From: Melitaea cinxia
Taxonomy: Eukaryota; Arthropoda; Insecta; Lepidoptera; Nymphalidae
NCBI RefSeq assembly: GCF_905220565.1
Contig: NC_059416.1
Span: 6,572,001-6,636,000 of the forward strand
Length of the DNA: 64,000 nucleotides
Direction of reading: 5' to 3'
Shown: piece after piece, positions 46,849 through 58,040 of the stretch
Position numbering within the stretch: position 1 is the first letter of the stretch
How the letters are laid out: each line of letters opens with the position of its first letter
Translations under genes and position numbers: made by a program
The notes under the pieces: generated by a model
Seen by the model: the letters and a program-made list of their open reading frames with translations, nothing else
The model's database searches: none
Told to the model about the DNA's origin: nothing

Positions 46849-47775
46849 TAAAAAATAATAAAAAAATATTTGATAGCAACATCCGTTTGTCGGTAAGGGA
46901 CTATTTTTGCAGATTGAGATCTGATTCTTTTCTTTCGCACGCAAAGAAGCCTTTGCTGAGTAATGGGTGAACATTTTTCACAGTCTACTAACATACGCAT
47001 ACACACACTACCACAAGTCACACCGCAGTGTGCGTTAACTCTAACCGCGCGTTAAAAAAAGCGATGTCATTGTCAAGAGCCCTCATTCATTTCCCGGTTA
47101 AAAAGTCCAATGTGTTGACCAAGTAAGCAATTATCGTGCCAAGTATTATTTGAATATCCGGTGATTTCCACTTTAGTCACGCAGATAGACAGGTGACATT
47201 AAAAATATTATTTTAGCAGAAAGATAGTCATAATGAACATTTTATACGTGAAATAAATATTTTTTTTTATTTATATAGCAGAGTTAAATAATAGATTTAT
47301 GGGGACTGTTTAATTTATAGATATTAAAAATCGTTCTCACTTGTCTACATTCTCTATGATTTTTACGTATTCCGCTGAATAATGTTTCATGAAATTAATA
47401 CATTTAGACATAAGATTACATGACAAAATATCAATGTCAATATTAACAATTTCCATAAAAAATCTTTTGCAAAGGTAGTCACAAAAATATCGTAAAGAAG
47501 AGTTTTGATGCTAACAATTAGTTGATATAACGTAATATAAGAGTACATCAATTCCAAAAATACTAGTCTTATAAAGCCCCCACTAGTATGTAATATAAGC
47601 AAGCGCTTGAATCAATCCAAAGAGAGCTATCGCGTAACGCTACTCGTTATACGAGATACAGATTAGTAACTGTATAAAAGAACTCCAATAAAATTTAATA
47701 TTATTTCAAATATGGTCTACGAGTGGGTTTCAGTACGCATGGCTTTTCAACTTTTCTATATGCATTGCTGTGATG
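46849..47775. other. Unannotated stretch
   Basis: Nothing recognisable. Confidence 0.55.
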
Positions 47776-47786
47776 TGAGTAATATT

Positions 47787-47920
47787 TGCCTGCGGTCACC
47801 AACCCGCCTGCCCAGCGTGGTGACTATGGGCAAAACACATGAGTTCACGCCGTTTTTGGCTCGAACTTGTAGAGGCCTATGTCCAGTAGTGGACTGCGAT
47901 AGGCTGATGTGATAATGTGA
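47787..47920 (+). mobile_element. RTE-tailed SINE (family B), 5'-truncated, 134 bp
   Basis: GCCTGCGGTCACCAACCCGC to GATAGGCTGATGTGATAATG. TGAGTAATATT flanks it at 47776-47786 and 47921-47931, an 11-bp target duplication. Confidence 0.85.
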
Positions 47921-47931
47921 TGAGTAATATT

Positions 47932-49769
47932 AAATTTATTCAAGAAGCGAATGAATTTTTCGATATGAGTTTTTAGAAAATTAATTAAAATCTTTTTAGC
48001 TAAATTTGCGGGCACTTTTTGACTGGCATCCTGTTAATAATGTATTTGCCTATTCATAAATGTGACAAACGTAATGATTTCGCAGTGGGATCTTAGGCTA
48101 TAAAAATGCTAAAAAATATACGGAAAAGAAACGCTGGCTATTTCTACAATCTTAATTAATGGAGATGTAATTAATTTCTTTTTTTCCGCTAATGTTTAGA
48201 TAAATTGTGTAGTCCGTTAATCATCTGTTGTATATTTGTAGTCTTGAAAAGCAGCCATTTTTCTAACATCAACTGGATATTTACGTATCTGTTGGCACAC
48301 GTTAAATGGGAATATTTTTAAGACAAAGTGAAGAAATGAGATCGTTGCTAAGATTTATAAGTGTAACCGATTTTCTAGAAGGTGCAAGGCATGATGGTGA
48401 CATTCTTTTGTGTTCACGAATATGCGCTAATGATAATAGAGATAGCCATTGTTACCTTGTCAACTTTTATTAGCCTCTTATATACATTTAGCGCTTTATG
48501 TCCGATAGGTAAAGGTCAGTTTACGCAAAAACATTTTGAAACTGAAATACTTACACATTCATAAATTTTGGAATTTAAAAATACACAAAAATGAAAAAAA
48601 AAATCAATCAAAGTTGTAACTGTTTGATTTTTTCATTTTATAAAACATTGGTTTTTAAACATTAATTGATGGATTATAAAAGTTGGTTATAAACGAATAA
48701 ACGGTGAAAACGACGATAAATCACGTTACATTTACAAAATTTAAACAATGCTCAGTAAAGTTTGGTTCGTCGAAAAAACTCTCCCGATCTCCATCAATCA
48801 GGCGTGTAATAGAAACCTCTCTAATAAGCCCCGCCTCACTGTCAGTCTGCTTTATTGGAGAAAGCGGATAGATAGGCCATTACTTCGTTACCGAATCACC
48901 TGTCCGATGCGGTGTTGGAAAGACAGTTTGATGTTTCTTCGCTGTTTCAGTGGTAATTACCTATTTCGCTGTAAGGCGAACCTACATTAGGTAATTAGAC
49001 TTATTGGACGTTTCCGTCACTACTCGATCTTCATTTATATCGGTTGATACTGATCGGAAGTTTATTTCTGATATGTCCTGGAATGTTCGAGAATTTTAAG
49101 AAGTAGTGACAGCGTCAGTGTATACTGCGCGAGCAACTATTACTATCATTATAGTTGATTTCAAATTCGATATACTTTAGGTTTTGCGTTTAATTATTTG
49201 TTAACTTATCAATCATATTATTATTAGGTTTTGAATTTTAAAACACTTTTTAAAAGTATGTATTTGTTATTTTTCTATATTAATTTATACTTTCGATTGA
49301 CTCATTGATCTAAAAGAATCTAAAACTAATATCGCCAATTGATTTTTAAATGAAGATAAAAAGTAATGTGGGTTGTTCGGAATATCACGTAGTTTCATAG
49401 CTGAAGCGCTTGGTATATAATGCTCAAGGTTTTCCGTAGTGAAAAGGAATATTGCACTCATCGAAGAAATACCGAGACGTGACCTCACCTAGTGAAGCGT
49501 GGGAGGTTAAATACTTTCTTAATTTTGTTTTCCTTACAATCCTTGTACTTAGTGAAAAGAATTTAAAACTTCAATCCTTTTGAACTTGTTTGTGGATATT
49601 ATTGCTACTATAATTATTTCAAGACGATGAACTTTTATAATTCAGTTAATGGGGCTTTCAAAAGGAGAGTTTAATTTCATTTACTTTAAAGACCTTTTGT
49701 TGTGTTAAATGAGATTTCCATTACTGTTTTATTGTGCAGTTCGCAGAGTTACAAAATAAATAAATTTCT
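47932..49769. other. Unannotated stretch with a G+C- and CpG-richer patch
   Basis: 48770-49140 is more G+C-rich than its surroundings and contains GAATGTTCGAGAA (49081-49093), a three-unit heat-shock-element match that is expected about once by chance in this window. No exon or TATA box could be tied to it. Confidence 0.4.
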
Positions 49770-49985
49770 AAAATAAAAGTAGCCTAAGCTACTCCTTATT
49801 ACATCAGCTATCTGCGAGTGAATGTGCTGTCAAAATCGGTCCAGCTGCTTCAGAGATTAGCCGGAACAAACAGACAGACAAAAATTTTAAAAAAGAATTA
49901 TTTTGATATATGTACCGTGTATTTAGTAAATAGCGGTTATTTTAATATTACAAACAGACACTCCAATTTTATTTATTTGTATAGA
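49770..49985 (-). mobile_element. Helitron-like repeat, second family, 3' end lost
   Basis: Minus-strand TCTATACAAATAAATAAAAT start as at 60541-60738; 'CAAAATCGGTCCAGCTGCTTC' and 'AGAGATTAGCCGGAAC' inside. The CTAG end is not present. A small related fragment lies at about 53560-53597. The interval 49986-50816 shows nothing else. Confidence 0.55.
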
Positions 49986-50816
49986 TTTTTAATGAATGAA
50001 ATTAATTATGAATCGCTATTTGCGCTTTAATTTTTGCCCTTTTTAGTGGTACTGTAGACACTAATGTTAAAAACATTTCATTCAATTTTAACTGCTCGTT
50101 CGTGATATCTGTTCAATTTAACACACATTTTGCTATAAATAGTCTATCAAACACTAACCAGATCGATAAATAAATATTGAATTTTTTTTTTACCAAATTT
50201 AATTGGTTTAGTCTATTCGTCGTAAATAATATTAAAAAAATCATTAAAGTGTAGTTTCCTTGTTCGCTCGTGCACTAATATTCTATAAACAATTAAAATG
50301 TAAGCAAATTTTTAATTATTACTTTCTGGTGTTAATAAATGTAGTTATAATTAATGAGAACACAGCTCCTAATGCTTTTTATGAAATACTTTTACACACA
50401 ATAATGGCTTTATAAAGATTCAATATATGTACACATTATTACTTATTTACAAGTTTTTAATACAAATAAACAATAAACTGAATGGAATAGACTGAAAAAT
50501 AACTGAATAAATTGACAATTAAAAAAAAAGAGTAAGTACGAAGTTTCATCACAATTCATGTATTAAAGATATACCATAAAAATGTACTTTATGCTCGTAT
50601 TTCTTTCTACCCTATACCAAAAAAAGAAAACAATGAATGTGTTGACAGTTTAATAAAAAAATATATTTTTTTTGGGATTTCTCACGGCCTTGATTGTTAT
50701 GATTTATAGTATCTTCTTAGTTAAACTAACCTTTATTAAATTATTTATAACCTTCATTTCAATGTTGAATTCTAAGAACCTACTCGACCTAAACATTAAT
50801 TTTATTATTATAATAA

Positions 50817-51555
50817 ATAATTGTGTTTGCTCGCAAACGAAAAAAAAACGGACTTCAATTACATCGACAAAATCGAAAAAATAGTCAAGTAACAACGCAT
50901 TATCAAAGATTACTCAAAAAGTAGTTATTAGATCTCAATAAAATTTATATATGACCACATGACAAACATCAGCTATCGATTAAATTAAAAATTATCAAAA
51001 TCGGTACACCCAGTAAAAAGTTCTTGCGGATTTTCAAGAGTTTCCCTCGATTTCTCTGGGATCCCATCATCAGATCCTGGTTTCCTTATCATGGTACTAA
51101 ACTAGGGATATCTTCTTTCCAACAAAAAAAGAATTATCAAAATCGGTACACCCAGTAAAAAGTTCTTGCGGATTTTCAAGAGTTTCCCTCGATTTCTCTG
51201 GGATCCCATCATCAGATCCTGGTTTCCTTATCATGGTACTAAATTTGGGATATCCTCTTTCCAACAAAAAAAGAATTATCAAAATCCGTACTTCCAGTAG
51301 AAAGTTATGCGGTATAATACAACGTAGGTCGACGAAAAAAGCGTCAAGTAAAAACGCATTATTAGATATAGCTCGAAAAGTAGTTGTTAGATCTCAAATA
51401 AATTTAAATGGGACCAATTGGCACACACCACCTTTCGATTAAAAGAAAATTTGTCGAAATCGCTCCACCGAGTCAAAAGTTCTAATGTAACATACATAAA
51501 AAAAAAAAAAAAATACAGTCGAATTGAGAACCTCCTCCTTTTTTGGAAGTCGGTT
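50817..51555 (-). repeat. HINE-type repeat, full-length copy 5 with internal tandem duplication
   Basis: Same ends as the 40022 copy. It is longer because a 142-bp unit is tandemly duplicated (50991-51132 and 51133-51274). Frames at 50704-51442 are by-products. Confidence 0.85.
50991..51274 (+). repeat. 142-bp tandem duplication
   Basis: ATTATCAAAATCGG begins at 50991, 51133 and 51275. The two units are nearly identical, including 'TTCTTGCGGATTTTCAAGAG' in both, so the duplication is younger than the insertion. Confidence 0.85.
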
Positions 51556-52430
51556 AAAAAAGTAAAGGATTTCGTTTGAAAAAAGTTAAAGTATATAAAT
51601 AAAATTACATAACTTTAAGAGAAAAAATAGGTCGAAACAAAATTACTAAGATTTTATTTATATTAGACGCAGACAAAGAAACCTAACGGAGCTTCGGGCC
51701 GGTTTTATGTCATTACTTATATCAATAGAAGATATAAAAAAAGAATACAAAATTGAAATAGAGTCATAAAACTCGACTGAATCTGGTACAAAAGATAAAA
51801 AAAAAAAAATTGGAAAATCCAAAAGTGCACGGCTCCAAGCTGTATTTATTATTCTCAATCCACCGATCATTATTCAATCAAACTGAACCAAATATTGACT
51901 GAACCAAATATTGACGACTCATAATGCGAAGAAAAGAGTGCATCATAATAAAAATAATAAAAAAAATCATATGCCCTTTCTCCTTTACTATTTTTGTCAT
52001 TTTACGCTTTTTAATTTGCAGAACCAGGTTAGATAGCATGTCATTGTGCAAATAATTTAATGGAGAATAATTCTAATCATCAAAAATTGATTTATCCTGG
52101 TAGAAAAATTGAAGAATTTTTCAGCCTTCATATTCAATAGGCTTCTAAGTTAATAGTTTTCTGATATGATGAAAATAAACAATATATTTCGCTAACCACT
52201 TGCCACTTCTTAGGTTATTTTGCCATCATCTATACAGAAATACGTCAATTATATATTCGTACGTAGTTGACGTCCAACATAATAATATATTTATTTAATC
52301 GATTCTTTTTACTATACTAGTATTCAAGAAAGACTGTAAATACTATTTAATTTACACTTTTATGTGTATTCTGTACAAAAGTGTGTATTTTATAACACAT
52401 TAATGCAATGATATAAAAATATAGAGGCTT
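51556..52430. other. Unannotated A+T-rich stretch
   Basis: The 51658-51870 minus-strand frame has no recognisable domain. Confidence 0.5.
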
Positions 52431-52441
52431 AAGAATAAGTG

Positions 52442-52768
52442 TGCTGTGTGGCTACGGCACTAAAGAATTTAACCACCCCCTCTCTTCCCGTGGGTGTCGT
52501 AAGAGGCGACTAAGGGATAACAAGGTTCCACAACAACCTTGGAACTTAAGAAGCCGACCGATGGCGGGATAACCATCCAACTGCTGGCTTTGAAATAAAC
52601 AGGCCGAAGACGGGCAGCAGCGTCTTCGGTGCGACAAAGCCAGTACTGCGGTCACCAACCCGCCTGCCCAGCGTGGTGACTATGGGCAAAACACATGAGT
52701 TCACGTTATTTTTGGCGTAAACTTGTGGAGGCCTACGTCCAGCAGTGGACTGTATAGGCTGTAATGAT
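52442..52768 (+). mobile_element. RTE-tailed SINE (family B), full-length copy 3
   Basis: TGCTGTGTGGCTACGGC to GGCTGTAATGAT, 327 bp, flanked by AAGAATAAGTG at 52431-52441 and 52769-52779. Best-defined copy of the family. Carries both conserved stems. Confidence 0.9.
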
Positions 52769-52779
52769 AAGAATAAGTG

Positions 52780-54198
52780 CTTCCCGTACTTTTGATTTTG
52801 TGAGAATAAAGCAGAGCCTCCTTGGAGGCGTGCAATGTTGAGAGTTAACCCTTTTATCCCATTATAGAATAGATAAAGAATCGGGCATGTTTATTTATAT
52901 ATTATAAGCAAGAGGTTAAGTAAGCTTTTATTGGATCTTTCACTTTATCTAATAAACTACAACTATTGGATTCAAAGATTAGAAATAAAAATATTTAACC
53001 GGTGGAATAGATTATTTATTGGTAACTGTTACAGTAAAACAAAATAAAAGGTTTGGAAGGACCAAGTCTTACATATACTAAGTATGATTGTTGATGACTT
53101 TCTATTATTTTTGCATCGCAAAGCGTTCTTGCATTTGCCACTTACGAAAAAATGTGGCTTTCAACAACGAGTTCCTTTAGTGGTAACTGATGTTTGTACT
53201 AATGATCATCGGTTTAATGTCTACTTAGGACAAAAACCATTTTTAATTGCAAATGCTTGCTGAAGTCTGTATATCTGGGTTCCTGGTGTATGAGTTTCCA
53301 AACACCTGTCCAATTGAATGCTATTTCTCCTAAAGTAAGTAATCATTAAAACAGTAGTTCATTTGAGTAATTTGTAATATAATGAATCTAATTTTGGTTG
53401 CGTGGATTACAAGATTATGCCAGGTCCGTTTTCTCCTATTAAAATATAGTGTATGTCACCTAGTGATAACGTTCTGATGAAATATATTTTTTTATTTTTT
53501 TTTTAAATAAATAAATGAATATAAATAAATATCATATATCTTTAAATCGGTCCAGTAGATTTTGAGTACGTTTGTTATATTACTAAATATAGATTAGGAT
53601 TTTTCAATGACCGAAATAAAATTTTAAATAATCTATTTGTACATAATTACTTTTAAAATTATATTAAGAAGTGTAAAGTAAATCTATATTTTAGTGTTAT
53701 ATCGTCTTCACCCACTGTTACGGTTTACGATCTCTAAAAACTATAGATATTTCGGTACAAAGCCATATAAAACTTCGAATATCCTATTTCATGGAGCCAG
53801 TGGCTTTAAAACAGATGTTGGTGAAAGGAAAATTTTTCACAAAGCTTTTCATCGATTTGATGTTAACGGCTTTTGAAGTTTAACCGAGACCTAAAAAAAC
53901 ATAGTACAATTTCCCGTTGTGTTTCCCCTTTGTTTTATTTCTCACGTATGCTAATTTTCATAGTGAAAGAATGTGTTAAAATATTAGATTATTTAAAGTT
54001 GATGGTAGAAGTTTTATTAGATTTAGAGAAAAATTGAGTGTTAACCTACTTGAATGTGTATGACGCCATACATACGCCACCTATAACACAAATAAGCAGA
54101 TGTAAGAAGCAGTTTTTTTTAAATTATTTTTGTGTAAGAAAAATTACACAAAAATAATTTTAAAATAAGTCTGAAAATGACTTAACGATTTTTATTAT
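52780..54198. other. Unannotated stretch
   Basis: A 71-codon stop-free plus-strand segment near 53048-53260 was considered and not accepted (see rejected). The rest is A+T-rich with no recognisable feature. Confidence 0.5.
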
Positions 54199-54630
54199 AA
54201 AAAAGGAGGAGGTTACTCAATTCGACCCCCACACACACATATATATATATATATTATGTATGTTCGGGGATAACTCCGTTGTTTATGACCGATTTCGATA
54301 ATTCTTTTTTTGTTGCAAAGGAGATATCTCTAGTTTGGTACCATGATAAGGAAACCAGGATCTGATGATGGGATCCCAGATAAATCGAGGGAAACTCGAA
54401 AATCCGAATAACTTTTTACTGGGTGTACCGATTTTAATGATTTTTAATTTAATCGAAAGCCGATGTTTATCATATGGTCACATTTAAATTTCATCGAGAT
54501 CTGATCACAAATTTTGGAGTAATCTTTGATAATGCGTATTTACTTGACTATTTTTTCGTTTACCTACGTTGTATTACTTGTCGATATAATTGAAGTCGGT
54601 TTTTCTTCGTTTGCCTGCAAACGCAATTAT
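54199..54630 (+). repeat. HINE-type repeat, copy 6
   Basis: Opens with AAAAAAGGAGGAGGTTACTC (first ~9 bp of the end decayed), contains a CA/TA microsatellite at 54227-54255, and ends GAAGTCGG, T-run, hairpin GTTTGC-ct-GCAAAC, GCAATTAT. Confidence 0.75.
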
Positions 54631-54928
54631 TAATAAGATAAAATTTGGTGATAGATCAGGGCATGATTCGATTAACTGAATAGTTGATCATCACTTGTAC
54701 TTGTTCATCATCTTGTGAAGGAATGTCGCTTTTAAATAGCAACTTGATAGCAATAAATTTGATATCAAATAACGTTGATATTATGAGCGTATGATGTCGG
54801 ATAAGTGTGCGGATAAATCAACGATGATTTTTGTCACACCGTCGAGTGCTAATGTTTTAAGTTAAGATTCTTTGTATTTTAAATAAATAATATATAGTAA
54901 CTGTATATCTCTGGCTGAAGCATACACT

Positions 54929-56384
54929 TCAGCCTATCGTAGTCCACTGGTGGACATAGGCCTCCCCAAGTTCGCGCCAGGCATCCCTGTCTTCCGCAAT
55001 CCTCATCCAGCCTACACCGGCAATCTTACGTAGATCGTCGATCCAACGGGCTGGAGGACGTCCCATACTGCGTTTGCCAAGACGCGGTCTCCACTCTAGG
55101 ACCCGTCTACTCCAACGGCCATCGGTCCTGCGACACAGATGACCAGCCCACTGCCACTTTAACTTGCTAATTCTGTGGGCTATGTGGGTTACTTTCGTTC
55201 TCTCGCGGATAGTCTCATTTCTAATCCTATCTTTGAGAGAGACCCCAAGCATAGCCCGTTCCATTGCACGTTGAGCGACTTTAAACTTGTGGACCAGTCC
55301 CTTCGTCAGTGTCCACGTCTCGGCTCCGTATAACACAGGCAGGACGCATTGCTCGAAAACTTTTTTCTTCAAGCATTGCGGAATCTTCGAAATGAAGACT
55401 CGACGAAGTCTGCCAAACGCCGCCCAGTCCAACCGAATCCTCCTATCGGCCTCCTTCTCAAAGTTGTGCGGCCTAGTTGGATAGTATGGCCTAGGTAAAT
55501 ATAATCCTGAACAACTTCGAGAAGGGTACCATCGACCGATACCGGTATCGGTATGACTTGGTTGTTAAACATAACTTTCGTCTTATCCAAGTTCATACAG
55601 AGACCGACACGTCGGGAGGACTCGTTTAGGCCGGCCAGCATTTGGCCTAACTCATCCAGCGTCTCTGCAAAGATGACAATATCGTCGGCGAAACGAAGGT
55701 GAGAGATGAATTCACCGTTGACGTTGATGCCACAGCGGTTGATTATATTTTTCCGTCTTTTGAATAATCTGCCGAACAGTATGGATGTGGTCCACGGTGC
55801 TGTAGCCATTTCGAAACCCAGCCTGCTCCGGTGGTTGGAATTCGTCGAGTCTTCTGGCTAAACGATTTGTAACAACCCTGGAAAACAGCTTATAGACGTG
55901 GCTCAGAAGTATCTCACTTCTGTATTTCTTCAACAGAGACTTATCGCCTCTCTTAAAGAACAGCACCACCACAATCCTGTTTCGTTACCACAATCGTTTG
56001 TTTACTTCCTAACTGCAGTTTCTATTTCGTGTCCTATACCCAAAGGTTGTCTGGAAGAGATCGCTCTTTCAGCGATAAGACCGCCTTTGTACATCTTTCA
56101 TTTTATGTTTTTTTTCTCTGTTGTTTCTTTTAATGGTGTACAATAAAGAGTTTAAAAAAAATCCTGGACCACGCCTCCGGCGTGGTACCTCGGTGGATGA
56201 CGGCGTTAAATAGTCTTGCCAAGGCTTTCAGGACAGGTCGCATTGCGGCTTTAAGAAGCTCAGTGGTAACTCCGTCATCTCCCGCGGCCCTCCCTTTTTT
56301 AAGCTGCCCAAGGGCTGACCTAATCTCGCCCTCCTCGAAGTCCGGGATACTCTCCGAATATTGGCGCAACAATGGTGCCCGTGG
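54929..56384 (-). pseudogene. RTE LINE reverse transcriptase, broken in four places
   Basis: From right to left on the minus strand: RT finger/palm start (IRSALGQLKKGRAAGDDGVT, about 56370-56166); the nested insertion; then LFFKRGDKSLLKKYR..AGFRNGYSTVDHIHT (55972-55745). Next comes an in-place deletion at about 55745, joining QIIQKTEKYN to CGINVNGEF, which removes the block with the first catalytic Asp and the GVRQGD-type motif. The second catalytic site survives as LRFADDIVIF (about 55695). A one-base frameshift near 55465 separates VQDYIYLGHTIQ from LDWAAFGRLRRV. The C-terminal region (CVLPVLYGAETWTLT, WAGHLCRR, RPPARWIDDLRK) is intact to the stop at 54929. The truncated RT cannot function. 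Confidence 0.85.
55980..56159 (+). mobile_element. LINE 3'-tail element D, nested in the RTE LINE
   Basis: A 180-bp insertion with AATAAA (56142-56147) and a short A tail. AATCCTG flanks it at 55973-55979 and 56160-56166. Removing the insertion rejoins the RTE frame in phase (TPEAWSR to VVVLFFK). Contains stem ATCGCT-ctttc-AGCGAT. Confidence 0.85.
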
Positions 56385-56394
56385 ATGAAGCATA

Positions 56395-57715
56395 GCCATT
56401 GCAAATTTTGTATTTCTACCACACTGTACAGTGTAAGATCATTTTCTAATTTAGTGTGAAATATACAATAGTAAAACGCCTTAACCTTTTTTTTTGTTCG
56501 TGTAAGAAAAAGGTGTTCCTTACTAAAATTAAAATTACATTTCAATTCATCTGAATATCGTAATTCCTTTTACTCTTTCAACAGATTAGAATCTTTTTTA
56601 CATGGTTGTGAAAGGGTTCTTAAGAGATCGTTAGAAAATAATATAATTCGGATTCGATTTAATTAAAATTTTTCTTCAATGGCCATTAAATATATTTTTT
56701 AAATCACATTCCCATTTTTTTTTCACAAAATGAACAGATAAAAGCAGATTCCCTTTCAGTAAAGCCAAATACTTGAATCCATATTTAATCCCTAAACATT
56801 CCTTTGTGGATTTACATTTTATTTTTGTTCTTTTATTTACTTTCGTAACGTTATATCTTTAGCTGAAATAATTTAAACACGGTGAACTAGACTGTGAACG
56901 CTTAGTGAAACAATTCCCGTGATATTTGATATTTTATTTATGTATTTTTAATGGTTGCTCGTCAATTCAACAGTTCCAGTTATGCCGTTTTTAAGAAATA
57001 AAAACTTTTTATCTTGTAGCTTGCGGAACTTATGCATATTTTATTATGGCATTATTAAAAAATGTACACCATAAAATAATACATAAACATTTGATAACAG
57101 TGTAGTTTAAACATAAGCAACAATAATGAACTCAAGAAAGTTTCCAATTTTACATAAATACGTAGACATGACAATTAAACTCGAAGAACACATATAATTT
57201 TTTATATTACAAAATATATTAGATTTAGCAAACCAATAACGAAACTTAGATTTAGTTATATTAGATTTCAGAAAACTTCGAGAATAATTTCTTAAATTTA
57301 TTGATACTATAAAATATAATGTAATTATCACACATTGATGTTATAAAAATTCACTAAACTATCTATTATAGTATATTAATTACGTTTTTATATCGATTTC
57401 ATTACATACGTCTTTGTATCCAAAATCGCCATCTATTATTTACGTAAATTTTACCACCAGTTTCACAATTAGTTAACACAATAACGATAAATGACACAGT
57501 CACATAACACTGAACAATTGTAAATATATATTTAGATAAACTGGAATGCTTTACAGTTTGCATAGAAAAAAATCTGTTGTGTCTTTATGTGCTATATTAG
57601 TTTGCTCCTAGCACCATTTTTTTTTAATCATAAAATTAAAAGGCTTAATTCACAACGAGGCAACCGAGGGTAAACGTAAAATTAAATGAATGTAAAAGAT
57701 GAAGATGGATGTGGA
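56395..57715. other. Unannotated A+T-rich stretch
   Basis: Nothing recognisable. Confidence 0.6.
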
Positions 57716-58040
57716 TGCTGTGTGGCTACGGCACCAAAGAATATAGCCACCCCCTCTCTTCTCGTGGGTGTCGTAAGAGGCGACTAAGGGATAACAAGGT
57801 TCCACTACCACCTTGGAACTTAAGAAGCCGACCGATGGCGGGATAACCATCTAACCGCTGGCTTTGTAACACACAGACCGAAGACGGGCAGCAGCGTCTT
57901 CGGTGCGACAAAGCCAGCTCTGCGGTCACCAACCCGCCTGCCCAGCGTGGTGACTATGGGCAACACACGAGTTCACGCATTTTTGGCGCGAACTTGTGGA
58001 GGCCTATGTCCAGCAGTGGACTGCAATAGGCTGGAATGAT
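57716..58040 (+). mobile_element. RTE-tailed SINE (family B), copy 4
   Basis: TGCTGTGTGGCTACGGC to CAATAGGCTGGAATGATGAT. Both stems are present. GATGAA-type sequence on both sides may be the target duplication but is not at the left junction. Confidence 0.85.

Larger units (their letters stand above)
54925..56385 (-). mobile_element. RTE-type LINE, 5'-truncated, 9-bp target duplication
   Basis: TGAAGCATA flanks it at 54916-54924 and 56386-56394. The minus-strand body encodes reverse transcriptase and the C-terminal region of an RTE-clade element and ends with the CCTATGTCCACCAGTGG tail. It contains a younger 180-bp insertion (55980-56159). Confidence 0.9.

Noticed and set aside
49081..49093. 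Three-unit heat-shock element GAATGTTCGAGAA in a CpG-richer patch
   Set aside because: About 0.5 such matches are expected by chance in 64 kb counting both phases, and no transcription start or gene is tied to it.
53048..53260. 71-codon stop-free plus-strand segment with protein-like text (for example RVPLVVTDVCTNDHRFNVYL) and a GTAAGT near 53335
   Set aside because: The frame closes with TGA before the donor, no acceptor fits, no family is recognised, and open segments of this length occur by chance across six frames.
12942..58040. Orientation bias: six of seven family B SINE pieces lie on the plus strand
   Set aside because: Seven insertions are too few to distinguish this from chance.
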